Below, in pieces: positions 42,050 to 52,522 of a DNA stretch of 64,000 nucleotides (the stretch's first letter is position 1; each line of letters begins with the position of its first letter). The stretch is from Macrotis lagotis (taxonomy: Eukaryota; Chordata; Mammalia; Peramelemorphia; Peramelidae): assembly GCF_037893015.1 (NCBI RefSeq), contig NC_133658.1, forward strand, positions 59,921,818-59,985,817, given 5' to 3'. The notes under the pieces were generated by a model. That model ran no database searches. It was not told where the DNA came from and saw only the letters and a list, made by a program, of their open reading frames with translations. Both the position numbers and the translations under genes were made by a program.

Positions 42050-43970
42050 TCTAATCCTTCTTTTAATTTAATTTAATTTTTTCAGAGAAAACAACCCTGC
42101 TTTTCATCAGGGCTTTTGTCTCGAACATGGAGATGTCATCTTGGTCCTCTTCAAAGGAGAGACAAGACTCAACTATACCCATATCTTCTAAGTTCAATTT
42201 CTTCAATTCTATTCAACCCTTTAAGTATCCTAAGAGAAATAAAGTTCTCAAGAGTTAGAAGTGTTATATCTTCCTTTATAGGGTTGTATGCAATTTGATG
42301 GTCTTGACTAACATTTTTGTTTTGTTTTATCCTTCCTCTTTTCATTTACCTTTTTATGCATCTCTTGAGTCAGGTATTTGGCAACTGAATTCTCTTCAGT
42401 TCTAGTCTTTTTGTCAGGAAATTTTGGAACCCCTCTCTTCCATTGAACATTCATCTTTTCCCCTGACTGAAATTTTATGTTGAATTTTTCAGGGTAGTAA
42501 ATTCTTGGTTGTAATTTCAGGTCATTTGCCCTCTGATATAAGGTATTCCAGGTCCTCAGGTTCTTCAATGTTGAGACTGATAAATCCTGTGTAAGTCTGA
42601 TTGTGTTTCCTTTGAGTTTAAATTGTTTCCTTGTTGCTGCTTGCAGTATTTTCTCTTTTTGAGAATTATGGGATTTGGCTATGACAGCCCTTGGAGTTTT
42701 TATCCTGAGGACTCTTTCTGGGGGAGTTCTGTGTATTCTTTCAAAGGCTATATTGTTTTCTTGTTCTAGCAGATCTAGACAGTTTTCCCTGATAATATCC
42801 TGAAAGATGTTTTCCAAGTTCTTTTTTGATCTAGGCTTTCTGGTAGTTCAGTTATTTATAAATTTTCTCTCCTGGATCTATTTTCCAGGTCATTTGTTTT
42901 TCCTAAAAGGTATTTTAAATTTTCTTCAATTTTTTTCAACCTTCTTATTTTGTTTGATGGAATCTTGTGGTCTCATAGATTCATTGGTTTCTATTTGTTC
43001 AGTTCTAATTTTTTAGGGTTTTATTTTATTCAATTAACTTTTGTGGTTTTTTTTTCCAATTGGTCAATTTAATTTTTTGTAGAGTTGCATTTTTTTTCCA
43101 GTTGGTTATTTTTACTTTTAAAAGAGTTGATTTCTTTGGTCAATTTTTCATAACTTTCCTGAATAATTCTCATTTCTTTTTTCCATTTTTCTTCTTCCTC
43201 TTTTCTTTGGTTTCTAAATTCTTTTTAAAAAATTCTTCTATGAGCTTCTGGATTTGAGTCCACTCATAGATTCTTTTGAGACTTCCCCGTGAGTAATTTT
43301 TCACTGATTTCTTCTTCTAAAGTGGTATTGTTATCATCCTTATCTGAAAAGTAGTTTTCTATAGTGAGTACTCATTTAGTTTTTTTGCTCGTCTTTATTG
43401 TTTGAGCTCTGCTTCTGGGATATAGGAAATATAGATCCAAGCTTTTTATGCTAGGACTGGGGTCTGATCCCTGGCTTGTGGTCAGCCAGGATGTTGCCTA
43501 TTCAGTCCAGGCCTTGACTTGGCAGAGTTTTATTTCCTCCTTTATGTCCAGGTACTTACATGCAGTGGTTTGTTCCCAACCCAGTCTTGTCTTTTGTCCC
43601 ATGTTCCCAGGATTCAGACTTTGTTTGGGGTTGGGACTCTCCCTGATGGCTTACTCTCTAGCTTCTGGGACCTATAATGTTGTCAAGCTGTTGGGACCTG
43701 GACTGCACTGTGGTTAAAAGACTGCCACTGACTTTCCCATTCTCTGGTCTCACTGGGCTTTACTTCCCCTTCCCCCGCCCCCCCAAAGAGACAGACCTTT
43801 ACTGAAGATCCTCTTTGTTGTCTACTAACTATTGAAAACTTCTTTGGATCTTCTCTTTTTGTTGAATGTCTGCAGCTTGAATGTCTGTGCAGAGTTTTCA
43901 TCTAGCTTTGGTAAGGAAAAGCTCCTGGAGCATGCTAGTTTCACAATGGCACCTTGGCCCCACTCTGGAA
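42050..43970 (-). mobile_element. ORF1-only L1 element (HAL1-like), near complete
   Basis: On the minus strand it runs from a GC-richer 5' UTR (43,970-43,390) through an ORF1 relic (about 43,390-42,308) and a short 3' region to a tail AAATTAAATTAAATTAAA near 42,061-42,082. There is no ORF2. Target-site duplications ATCTTTCTATACTC at 42036-42049 and 43971-43984 bound it. This is the HAL1 plan. The proximal 3' region (42,100-42,170) resembles part of the long composite SINE. Confidence 0.72.
42308..43390 (-). pseudogene. L1 ORF1 relic of HAL1-like element
   Basis: The C-terminal 169 codons (42,817-42,308) are open and contain ERIHRTPPE, QKEKILQAATRKQF and QPRIYYPEKFNIKF: the end of the RRM and the C-terminal domain of L1 ORF1p, an RNA-binding chaperone. 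Upstream, coiled-coil-rich sequence (MRIIQESYEKLTKEINSFK, DLENRSRREN) is split by frameshifts and stops, and the initiator looks mutated. It is not translatable as one protein. Confidence 0.8.
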
Positions 43971-44223
43971 ATCTTTCTATACTCCTAGTCAGAGCTATTT
44001 ATAAGGACAGGGCAACTGGGCTTTAGGACTGATAGCTTTATTATTACAGTGGATGGAAAGTACTGAGCTTAGCAACCAGTCAGCAAGAATAATAAGGAAA
44101 AATAGGAATCTACCAGACAGTCATTCTGTTGACTTTATAGGCATGGTCCATGGGATCTTGTTGTTCTCAAATCTGAGGCTTTTCCCTCTGATCCCAACGG
44201 AATTTGTTTAAAAACTTGATTTG

Positions 44224-44385
44224 AGGGGACAGTTATGTAGCACAGTGGCTAGAGCACCAACCCTGGAGTCAGGAGTTCAAATCCGACCTCAAACACTTAA
44301 TAATTACTTAACTGTGTCAATTTGGGCAAGTCACTTAACTCCATTGCCTTTCAATAAACAACAACCCCTCCCCCCCAAAAAAAAC
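44224..44385 (+). mobile_element. WSINE1-like CORE-SINE
   Basis: GGACAGTTATGTAGCACAGTG, CAACCCTGGAGTCAGGAG, AACACTTAATAATTACTTAA, then a tail interrupted by CCCCTCCCCCCC. Confidence 0.88.
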
Positions 44386-45057
44386 CAATTTGAGTGTACC
44401 ACTCACTTTGCCCTGGGCTCTAATATTGGGTATAAAAGAGTTTTAGTCTCAATTTTAAGTAACCACTCCAGTAAATCTGTAATCTTGATGTGATAACTCT
44501 TGTTTATATTCCAGAAATCTAAACAAAAAAGGACCCAAGGGTCTAGTAAAGATACAATTTTTTTAATATCAGTATATTATAATTGAGTTCCCTATAATTG
44601 TGAGCTATGTTTGTTTTCTGTAAATGCAAGCAGATTATAGTCATAATTATGAATGTCAATTATAGTGTATATATAGAAAGATAGACAGAAATAGAGAGAA
44701 AATGAGGGAGAGAGGAGATGGATAGATAGAGAAATACACAATATTGAAATATAAAATTCTGTCCTATAGCTAATGATTCAAAACTGAGAGACTTTGAGTT
44801 CTCTAAATAACTTTTCATAGTTATTTAGTTTCTTTCAATATCAGGGGGTTATTGCTCTTAGAGTCTTTGTCTCTAGCAGATCCCTCTTCCTGATTTGTCC
44901 TGACTAGCAAGCAATCAAGTTTATTAGAATTACATTTATCTCTTCCACATTGAGAGAGTTAAGGATGCAATGGAAAATCTACATATAATTTTTAGACCAT
45001 CCCTTCATATCAGAGAAGATATATAAATTATTATGGTATTAAAAGATAAAAAAGGTT
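44386..45057. other. No gene or clear repeat seen
   Basis: AT-rich, with a short GATA/GAGA-rich tract (44670-44735). No coding signal. Confidence 0.45.
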
Positions 45058-45076
45058 GATATTATACAATTCTGTT

Positions 45077-45229
45077 TGTTTGTATTTTTAGTTTTTGCAG
45101 GGCACTGGGGTTAAGTGGCTTGCCCAAGGCCACACAGCTAGGTAATTATTAAGTATCTGAGGCTGGATTTGAACTCAAGTACTCCTGACTCCAGGACCTG
45201 TGCTCTATCCACGTGCCACCTAGCCGCTC
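45077..45229 (-). mobile_element. WSINE1-like CORE-SINE
   Basis: Antisense copy with a perfect 19-bp duplication TGATATTATACAATTCTGT at 45058-45076 and 45230-45248. The exact match suggests one of the younger insertions here. Confidence 0.96.
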
Positions 45230-45280
45230 TGATATTATACAATTCTGTACATGTATTTATTTCTGAGTTTCTAAACTTTT

Positions 45281-45432
45281 TTTTTTTTAGGTTTTGCAAG
45301 GCAAACGGGGTTAAGTGGCTTGCCCAAGGCCACACAGCTAGGTAATTATTAAGTGTCTGAGACCAGATTTGAACCCAGGTACTCCTAACTCCAGGGCCGG
45401 TGCTTTATCCACTATGCTACCTAGCCACCCCA
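45281..45432 (-). mobile_element. WSINE1-like CORE-SINE
   Basis: Antisense copy beginning only 32 bp after the previous element's target repeat. TTTCTAAA-type duplications (45268 and 45433) flank it. Confidence 0.92.
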
Positions 45433-45751
45433 TTTCTAAATTTTTTCTGTATTATCTGCTGATCTTAATATGTCATCTGTAGCTTCTGCAAAACTCCCCT
45501 CCCCACAAAAAATTCCCGATTAATTTCTTATGCCGCCCCATGATATATCAAAACCACAATGTGTAAAGGTGCAATGTGAAGGGATAACTGCATATGCAAA
45601 CTTGAGACTGATAAAAACCTAGACATTCTTATTGGTAAAAATTTATCTAAAATATTTGGAAATTGGCATCTCAGAAACATTTTTATTTCTTTTCCAGATA
45701 GCTTGGGTTTGCCAAGATAAACTTGAAGATTTAAAATCCTATGATTATACT

Positions 45752-45960
45752 GTTGTTGTGGAGTTGTTTTTAATCATGGCCTACTCTTCCTGATCCCATT
45801 TAGGGTTTTCAAGGCAAAAATACTGGAGTGGTTTGCTGTTTCCTTCTGAAGCTCATTTTATAGATGAGAAAACTAAGGCAAACAGTATTGAATGACTTGC
45901 CCAGAGTCACACAGTTAGTTAGTGTCTGTGACCTAGCAGCCCACTGTATTATGTAACCTG
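45752..45960 (-). mobile_element. MAR1-like SINE
   Basis: GATCCCATTTAGGGTTTTCA, ATACTGGAGTGGTTTGC and TTGCCCAGAGTCACACAG. The distal end is truncated. Confidence 0.8.
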
Positions 45961-46142
45961 TTTGTTCATTTATTTGTTTTCCATAATTCATAGCATAATG
46001 AGAAGAGGATTGACAGTGAAATCTAAAAACTTTGGTTTAAGGCCTAGATTTGCTCCTTACTCATTGGTGAGTGTAGTATTCACAATGCTGAAATCATATT
46101 TATGTGAGTAATTTCAAGTTGGCAAGGCAGATAAAATCCCTC

Positions 46143-46390
46143 ATGTTGATATTATTCGGTTGTGTCTGATTCTTTGTGACCCCATTTGGGACTTTTTTGG
46201 GAAAGATATTTAAATTGATCTGCCATTTTCTTCTCCAGCCCATTTTACAGTTGAGGAAATTGAGGTAAACAGGGTGAAGTGACTTGTACAGGGTTATATA
46301 ACCAGGAAGTGTCTTAGGCCAGATAAGAACTTATGAAAATAAGTCTTTTGACTCCTGGCTCAGCACTCTATTTACCTAACCACCTAACCA
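46143..46390 (-). mobile_element. MAR1-like SINE
   Basis: TTCGGTTGTGTCTGATTCTT, GACCCCATTTGGGACTTTTT and AGGGTGAAGTGACTTGTACA. Confidence 0.82.
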
Positions 46391-46547
46391 AATTTTCAAC
46401 TGTTAATGCTGATCTGTAAAGAAATTTTAGATATTTTATCTTTGAAAATATCTTTTCACACTGATATATATATACTGCTAAATATTGATATCAATTCAGG
46501 AGCATCTGGTTTTAACTGAGCATACTCACTGCTTGGAAGACATTCTT

Positions 46548-46678
46548 TTTTTTAGGTTTTTGCAAGGCAAATAGGGTTAAGTGGCTTGCCCAAGGCCACA
46601 CAGCTAGGTATTTATTAAATGTCTGAGACGGATTCGAACCCAGGTACTCCTGACTCCAAGGCTGGTGCCTAGCCGCCC
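46548..46678 (-). mobile_element. WSINE1-like SINE with internal deletion
   Basis: Antisense copy missing about 20 bp that normally read CTTTATCCACTACGCCAC. Perfect 14-bp duplication TGGAAGACATTCTT at 46534-46547 and 46679-46692. Confidence 0.94.
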
Positions 46679-46692
46679 TGGAAGACATTCTT

Positions 46693-47515
46693 GATAATTG
46701 ATTTAATATATTACATTAATTACATTGCAGATGAATCACTCCACTTGAAATCATTGACTACTTGATCATAGTCTTGAGAACAGTTTTTCATGTTCCAAAA
46801 AAGCCAATCTGAGCCTCCAGTTCAAAAAAATTATAATGAAATTGTTCCTCTAATTTTCTTGCTTTGGCATGATGGGTATTCACTGGTAATGAAAATAAAT
46901 CAATCAATTATCTTGGTAAAGCAATACACTAAGTATTCAAAATGCTACCCAGTTATCACCTACCAAACAGTTGGAAGCGAGGAGAGACCACATATGGTCT
47001 CTGTCTCAATTAGAATTCTGCCATGGTAACAGTGAAAAAAACATAATATATATATATGGCTCTGCTCCAATTAAACTTTATTTCAAAAAAACCTATTTTA
47101 GTTATATATTTATTTTCTTATTACTTGTATATTTTTTATTTTAAAATCCATTTTCAGCTTGCAAGTCTGCAGGGCCTAGTTTGCTGCTCGAAGTAGAGAA
47201 CAAGGTATATATTTATGTGACCACTAGAGGGCCCTCATTTTATTCACTGTTGAGTTTAACAGTGTTATAATTTTGATTCCAGAAAGCCTAATTCTGACTT
47301 GTCCTAGCTATGGCAAATATAACTTCCCTTGGGGAATTTTCTAAGACTTGTCTACTAAATTGTTGATAGGCTGACCGTAAACTGAAAAAGCCCAGTGTCA
47401 TTTCACTTGTTTTTGGCAAAGAAAAGTCCTTCATTCAGCCTGTCTTCCCCCTCTACTGAACAGGTTATGCCTATACAGAGGCTTCTTGTATTTCTTGAAA
47501 AACCAGTTCCTAAAT
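46693..47515. other. Low-repeat segment with CTCF-like motif
   Basis: No gene or SINE/LINE was recognised. A strong CTCF-like core sits at 47221. Confidence 0.45.
47221..47232 (+). promoter_or_regulatory. CTCF-like core motif
   Basis: CCACTAGAGGGC is an exact match to the CTCF core CCASYAGRKGGC on the plus strand, about 2.8 kb upstream of the CpG-island promoter. It is in non-repeat sequence. Binding is inferred from sequence only. Confidence 0.5.
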
Positions 47516-47683
47516 AATAAGAGGAATGCATATCAAAATACTTTCAAGATTTCATTCAATAACAAACATGCTAGCAAAGATGAGAAAAGATGTGGAAAGT
47601 TGTGTTGGAGGAGTTGTGACAAGAAAACTTCTGATACCCTGTTGGTTGAGTTGGGAAGCAATCCTGTCATTGGAAGGGGTTAA

Positions 47684-47916
47684 GAAGTGACCCCCGCCCT
47701 ATCCACCTTGGAAGGCTAAAAGCCAGACTGGTGAAGGAGGGGATGGGAGAAGGACTGAGGTTGCTTTCTATTATCTCAGTGAATTTGAGAAGAGGATTAA
47801 AGCTAACAATGGAGGCAGAGTCAGAGGTCCATAGGAATCATCAGACAAACAGTAAATAATTCCTCAATATTAAAGGAGAGGTTAGGTAAATATTTCTCTA
47901 ATATTTCTCCTTCAAC
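47684..47916. other. Unidentified ~230-bp insertion within L1
   Basis: L1-like sequence on both sides would be nearly contiguous without this block. The block begins near TTAAGAAGTGACCCCCGCCC and ends near TTTCTCCTTCAACAGG. I see no poly(A), clear terminal repeats or family resemblance. Confidence 0.45.
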
Positions 47917-48358
47917 AGGCCCACCATTCTGTAAAGCAACTTGAAATTATACTGGCAAAGTGAATATCCATACCCTATGATCCAAAGAGCCTATGGCTAA
48001 ACTTGAGGTTGAAGACAGAAAAATCCTCCACACACCAAAATATTTATTGTAGCAATTTCTATAGTAATAAAAATTGGAAACAAAACAGCTGCCCATCTAC
48101 TGAGAATGGTTCAACAAATTGAATATATTGGAATATTATTAAACCCAAGAAACAAAGAATATAAAAAAATACAAAGAAGCACAAGAAGACAATGTAATTC
48201 AAAATGAAGAAGCCGAACCAGGAAAACAATACCAAATAATTATAACATGTAAATATAAATAATAACAAAATGAAAAAAACTAAGCATCTGGGCATGGAAG
48301 AAATATGAAAGAAATGTATCCTTAAGTATCTAAGCATGGAAGAAACATGAAAACATTG

Positions 48359-48360
<2 letters not shown>

Positions 48361-48422
<62 letters not shown>

Positions 48423-48430
48423 CCTCCCTC
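48361..48430 (+). repeat. (CT)n microsatellite
   Basis: About 29 uninterrupted TC dinucleotides, then CCCT units. It gives rise to long Ser-Leu and Arg-Glu frames that are not genes. Confidence 0.96.
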
Positions 48431-48984
48431 TTTGCAGAGGTGGGGGCAATAGGTGTACAATGTTGCAAAGAATATCTCTGGGCTTCTGGCACCGCCAACC
48501 CACCCAACCCCTTTTATTTTTTTCCTTTTAGTTAAGGGTGGTGGGTTCAATATGTAGAATGAGTGTAGTACCACCCCTAGGAATCCTTTCTCAATATACA
48601 TTATATTTCAAAGGGAAAAAAATATTGCAAAAGTTACCCAGTACATACATATTTAAAATATACAGTTTCAAAGTTCAAGGACTCTTCCCTTTAATTTAGA
48701 AAAAAAAAACCTGATATGTTATTGTCTGATCTTGTTATCTCTTAGACTTTTTGTCTCTTCCTTAAGGATATGATTTCTCTCTCATCACACTCAATTTGGA
48801 TCAACGTACAACATGGAAACACTGTAAAGACTGACAGATTGCTTTGGGGGGGAGGGAAGTAAGAGGGGAAAATTTGTAAAACTCAAAATAAATAAAATCT
48901 TTAATTAATTAAAAAAATGTACAGGTTCAGAATGTTTGACCTAAATGATATTTGGATACTGAGATGATTCACTGGATAGCGAGC

Positions 48985-49290
48985 TGTGCTTACAGACTGG
49001 AAGAGTTCAATTTCGACCCTCTGTGTGCCCGGGGCAAATCCCTTTGCCTCAGTTTAATCATGTGTAAAATGGAGAAAATAACAGCATCTACCTAGCAGGT
49101 TTGTTGAATCTGACATGAGACAATATTTGTATAATGATAATAATAAAAGCAATAATATTAATTAATGACATCAATAATGTTACTAATTAATAATAATAAT
49201 AATAACAATAAAAATAATAATAATCTTGTTGATTCTCCTGTAAGATCTTGGAAGGGAAGCACCCTCTATGTCTCACAGAGCACCTAGCAC
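48985..49290 (+). mobile_element. MIR-type SINE, (AAT)n array and L2 tail
   Basis: MIR-like 48985-49130 (TTTGCCTCAGTTTAATCATG), an AAT-rich microsatellite at about 49135-49225, then an L2 3' end at 49230-49300 and 49458-49490 (CACAGAGCACCTAGCACATAA). Confidence 0.65.
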
Positions 49291-49301
49291 ATAATTAGCT
49301 T

Positions 49302-49457
49302 TTTTTTTTTTTAGATTTTTGCAAGGCAATGGGGTTCAGTGGCTTGCCCAAGGCCACACAGCTACGGAATTATTAAGTGCCTGAGACCGGATTTGAACTC
49401 AGGTACTCCTGACTCCAGAGCCGGTGCTTTATACACTACGCCATCTAGCCGCCCCTA
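49302..49457 (-). mobile_element. WSINE1-like CORE-SINE
   Basis: Full-length antisense copy inserted in the L2 tail. Duplications ACATAATTAGCTT (49289-49301) and ACATAATTATCTT (49458-49470) differ at one base. Confidence 0.93.
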
Positions 49458-49639
49458 ACATAATTATCTTTCAATAAACGTCACATGAACGACAGAATCC
49501 AGATCTCAAGGCTGGCAGGTACCCACCCCCCCCAAAGTCAAGTCTCTCCTTTCTTTCCCTGCTTACTTTAAACTGGAAGGACTCAATTAGCACGTGAGAA
49601 AATAAGGCTGAGACTACATTTCCCAGCGGCCTGTGCATC

Positions 49640-50345
49640 ATCTCTCTCCCCACCCCCTCACTACGGACGAGACCATTTGTCACAGACGCTTTTAGTAAAA
49701 GAAATGTTAAAATAAGGCAGGCTTCCAAAGTCCTTTAGTCTTTTAAAAGGTGACCTTTCTTCATTCTTCATATTTAGTGACTGGAGGACGGAAGTTAAAG
49801 GAATGAAAGATCTGCTTCCTCCCCTCGAAGTTTCTTCCTAGTGAGTTCTCCGACCTGACTTCCGTTACCAATCCGAGTCGGAACACCTCCTCCCCTCCTG
49901 CCTCTTTGACCCGCCAGACCCACCTTCAGCACACACTTCCATTGGCTCTGGTTTCCCTCGGGTCCCGCCTCCTATTCGTTTCCCCTCCAATGAGAACGAG
50001 CGGTCGTCCGTCAGAGGCGTCTCCAGGTAACGAGGGGCGGGGAGCGGCGTTCGAGGCTGCGAGTCTAGTCTGGTCGCGGCTGGAGGAGTCGCCGCATGGG
50101 GCCGGGACGGTCGCCCTCGGGGCCGGAGAGCATGACCACGGGCCCGAGGACTCCGGGAGAGGCGAGTCGGGGGCTTCTGGTGGGTTCCTCCATTAGGAAC
50201 CTGGGGCTTCTGATCTTGAATATTCATGAGGCCTCATGGTTATTCATTGGGAGCCCCCCCGCTGGGCCGGGGTGGAGTGGGGGTGGGGAGGAAATGAGCC
50301 GAGCTGTCAGTTCGGTGCCAGGGCCTGGGCTGGGTCTGAAATGAG
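49640..50345 (+). promoter_or_regulatory. CpG-island promoter
   Basis: GC and CpG rise sharply. 50,001-50,170 alone holds about two dozen CpGs, against near-absence elsewhere. Motifs are ETS-like CGGAAGT (49789) and ACTTCCG (49858), inverted CCAAT (ATTGG, 49941), CCAAT (49987) and a GC box GGGGCGGGG (50034). No TATA box was seen. CCAAT boxes in both orientations suit a housekeeping, possibly bidirectional, promoter. The strand is assigned from the possible exon that follows. Confidence 0.8.
50096..50179 (+). CDS. Possible first coding exon, gene unknown
   Basis: An ATG at 50096 and a second in-frame ATG at 50132 (A at -3) open a Gly/Pro/Arg-rich frame starting MGPGRSPSGPESMTTGPRTP. A donor-like CTG|GTGGGT ends it at 50180. 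An earlier donor-like CAG|GTAACG at 50027 could end a 5'-UTR exon instead. I do not recognise the protein. CpG islands produce open frames by chance, and the minus strand is also open here. No downstream exon could be found before 64 kb, so a long first intron would be needed. Confidence 0.25.
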
Positions 50346-50378
50346 GGGGGGCCTTAGTTTCTATCACTAGCTGCGTCT

Positions 50379-50455
50379 TTTATTTTATTTTATTTTATTT
50401 TGTTTTATTTTATTTTACTCTATTTTATTTTGTTTTATTTCATTTTATTAAATAA
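50379..50455 (+). repeat. (TTTTA)n microsatellite
   Basis: An imperfect pentanucleotide array of TTTTA with TTTTG and CTCTA variants, just downstream of the CpG island. Confidence 0.9.
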
Positions 50456-50479
50456 ATAACCACTGTTTAATAAACGCCT

Positions 50480-50615
50480 GCTACAATATGTAACAGCTAG
50501 CCTTCATGCTGCGCTTTAGGGTTTGCTTTTAAGGTCATCTCAGTTCGAAACCCACAACCATCGTGGGAGGTGGATGAAACGAGGCCCCCGAAAGTTAAGG
50601 TGATGCGTCTTTTTT
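50480..50615 (-). mobile_element. MIR SINE, diverged
   Basis: TGCGCTTTAGGGTTTGC, AGGTCATCTCAGTTCGAAAC and GTGGGAGGTGGATGAAACG retain the MIR order. Confidence 0.5.
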
Positions 50616-50639
50616 AATAAGTGCCCCCAAGTCCTGGAC

Positions 50640-51089
50640 CAAGTGGATGAACGAAATAATTTGCTGAAGTCTATTCTAAAATATTAACTTTGTACATAGA
50701 TTTGTAAATATGTTAAAACTTAATTTTTAAAATTATTATTTATGTTTTAGCATTTTTTTTTTGTTTTGAGTCCTTCCCCCCCCCCCCCATTGATAAGGGC
50801 ATCAATTATATCCTGAACTCATATAGACTTTTAGGTTGGAGTAAGTTTTATATGTACCTTTTTCTTTTGCAAAGGTTTAAGAATGAGAGGCAGCCAGTTG
50901 TTTCTGATTGAGTATTTAGTAGGGATAGAACATTATCCTGAGGATGTGGGCAGGAAGTAAAATTAAGGAGTCCTTTGTCCTAGAGATATTCATACACATT
51001 GGCTAAAAATGTCAAAATATAGTAAATTTCCTATGTACCTCGTAAAAGATTGATTTCTTTTAAGAGTACTCAGTCTTCACATATCAGTA
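50640..51089. other. No gene or clear repeat seen
   Basis: AT-rich, with a poly(C) run at about 50777-50789. It is probably intron if the promoter fires to the right. Confidence 0.45.
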
Positions 51090-51101
51090 AGAAATTAAGA
51101 C

Positions 51102-51251
51102 GGGGCAGCTAGATGGTGCAGTGGATAGAGCACTGGTCCTGGAGTCTGGAGGAACTGAGTTGAAATTCTGTCTCAGACAATAATTACTTAGCTGTGTGAC
51201 CTCGGGCAAGTCACTTAACCCCATTGCCTTGCAAAAAAAGAAATCAAAAAA
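51102..51251 (+). mobile_element. WSINE1-like CORE-SINE
   Basis: Sense copy (GGGGCAGCTAGATGGTGCAG) with duplications AGAAATTAAGAC (51090-51101) and AGAAATTTAGAC (51252-51263). Confidence 0.94.
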
Positions 51252-51263
51252 AGAAATTTAGAC

Positions 51264-51690
51264 TTCTGGGTATCTGTCTCCCCCTAAATTAATTACAAAT
51301 TGGTAGATTTGTCCTGCCAGGAAGAGACAACAAGAGATCAGATAATAGTGTACAATAATGATAGTCTTTAAGGAACAGTTTTGGCAGAGATATTGTTCAA
51401 TCTTCATTGCCAGACCACAAAAGAGGTTAATAATTTCCCCTATTTTCTGTTTTTGCATAAAAGTTTCCCTCTTTACCAGCTTGGGCATGATCATTATCCT
51501 TAATAGCCTCCACCTTAAGGATTAGATGGTAAATCACAGAGAATAAAACTTCATGTCTAATCTTTACTTTCTGTGAATTTTGTTTTAACCCAGTTTTTAA
51601 AGGGTTAAACAGAAGATAATGCTAGGAGGACTTACGGAGCAGGTAAAGATTAGTTTGACAGTATATTTACCAGTCACAAGAAGAAACATT
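51264..51690. other. No gene or clear repeat seen
   Basis: No recognised repeat, paired splice sites or domain. Confidence 0.45.
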
Positions 51691-52030
51691 TATCAAGTTA
51701 GTATGTATTGCGTGCTGAGGATGCAAAGACAGCAGTGAAAAAAACAGCCTGCATCTTCAAAGAGCTTGCATATTCTTGGGAGTATTGCATTCATACAGAT
51801 TTCTAAGTACAAGATAACTTACTTGAAAACAGTTTGTAAAGGGGGTAATGTGAAATAGAAAAGGACTTCCAGTCACCCAGAATTGAAACCTTAGAAGCAT
51901 CTCTGCCATTTCCCTCCCTCTCTCTCAGTACCCATCTCTGCCTCAGAATCTTGGTTTCTCAAGCTATAAAGTAAGCGAGTTACATTCCATGACCTTGATG
52001 TTTCACCTTCAAGCTCTAAAAGTCTGTGAT
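51691..52030. mobile_element. L2 tail (antisense) and MIR fragment
   Basis: 51691-51840 shows an antisense L2 3' end (GAGGATGCAAAGACAGCAGTG, CTTCAAAGAGCTTGCATATT). 51890-52030 resembles a MIR 3' half (TCTCAAGCTATAAAGTAAGC). Confidence 0.5.
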
Positions 52031-52522
52031 TTGTTTTGTGTAGAAATAAAAGGGGCTGTTTCTTATTTTAACCAGACCAAATCTTTGTTTGGAAGAGAGA
52101 ATAACTGGGAGGGAGAGCCCCAAGTTTTGCAGACTGGGCTAACACCTTTGAGCAAACTTAGGACAGTTATTTTAAAATTTTGCAGACCTTGCTTGGACAG
52201 GACTCTTAATCAAATAGTGTCAGCTTGAGTTGGGAGGAACCTGGGTTTGAGTCTTTTGACATATCTGGGGTATGCCCCTTGTCTTCAGGGACAAAATAAA
52301 ATAATTAGGGGCTCTGACCACATTCAGATCCTGATCACAGTCTAGGCCCCCCATAGAACAGCAGGGCCCCCCCCCCACCTCAGCCCTGTGGCAGAGGGGG
52401 GCGTATATGGTCATTCACAGACCAGGAGGGAGGACAGAGGGTAGAGCCTCACACACTGAGACCCTTGTGGGAGTGTCCCAAAAGCTCAGGAAGCACCCCA
52501 AAACCAGGCTCAGGCTGGGAAA

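Larger units (their letters stand above)
47516..48918 (+). mobile_element. Old L1 3' end, interrupted
   Basis: 47516-47683 reads like the end of L1 ORF2 (minus normal length), with RNAYQNTFKISFNNKHASKD and later LLVELGSNP. L1 resumes at about 47917 (CACCATTCTGTAAAGCAACT) and ends at GTAAAACTCAAAATAAATAA with an A-rich tail. A ~230-bp foreign segment and a (CT)n array interrupt it. Confidence 0.65.

Noticed and set aside
42807..43257. Plus-strand Phe/Leu-rich frames
   Set aside because: They are the antisense of the A-rich L1 ORF1 coiled-coil region on the minus strand.
48059..48601. 180-codon minus-strand frame and its neighbours over the CT array
   Set aside because: The translation is a long Arg-Glu repeat from (CT)n joined to L1-derived AT-rich sequence. 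No domain, and an obvious simple-repeat artefact.
49865..50227. 120-codon minus-strand and 96-codon plus-strand frames in the CpG island
   Set aside because: GC-rich DNA lacks stop codons by chance and both strands are open. Without splice, homology or transcript support I kept only the frame starting at 50,096, at low confidence.
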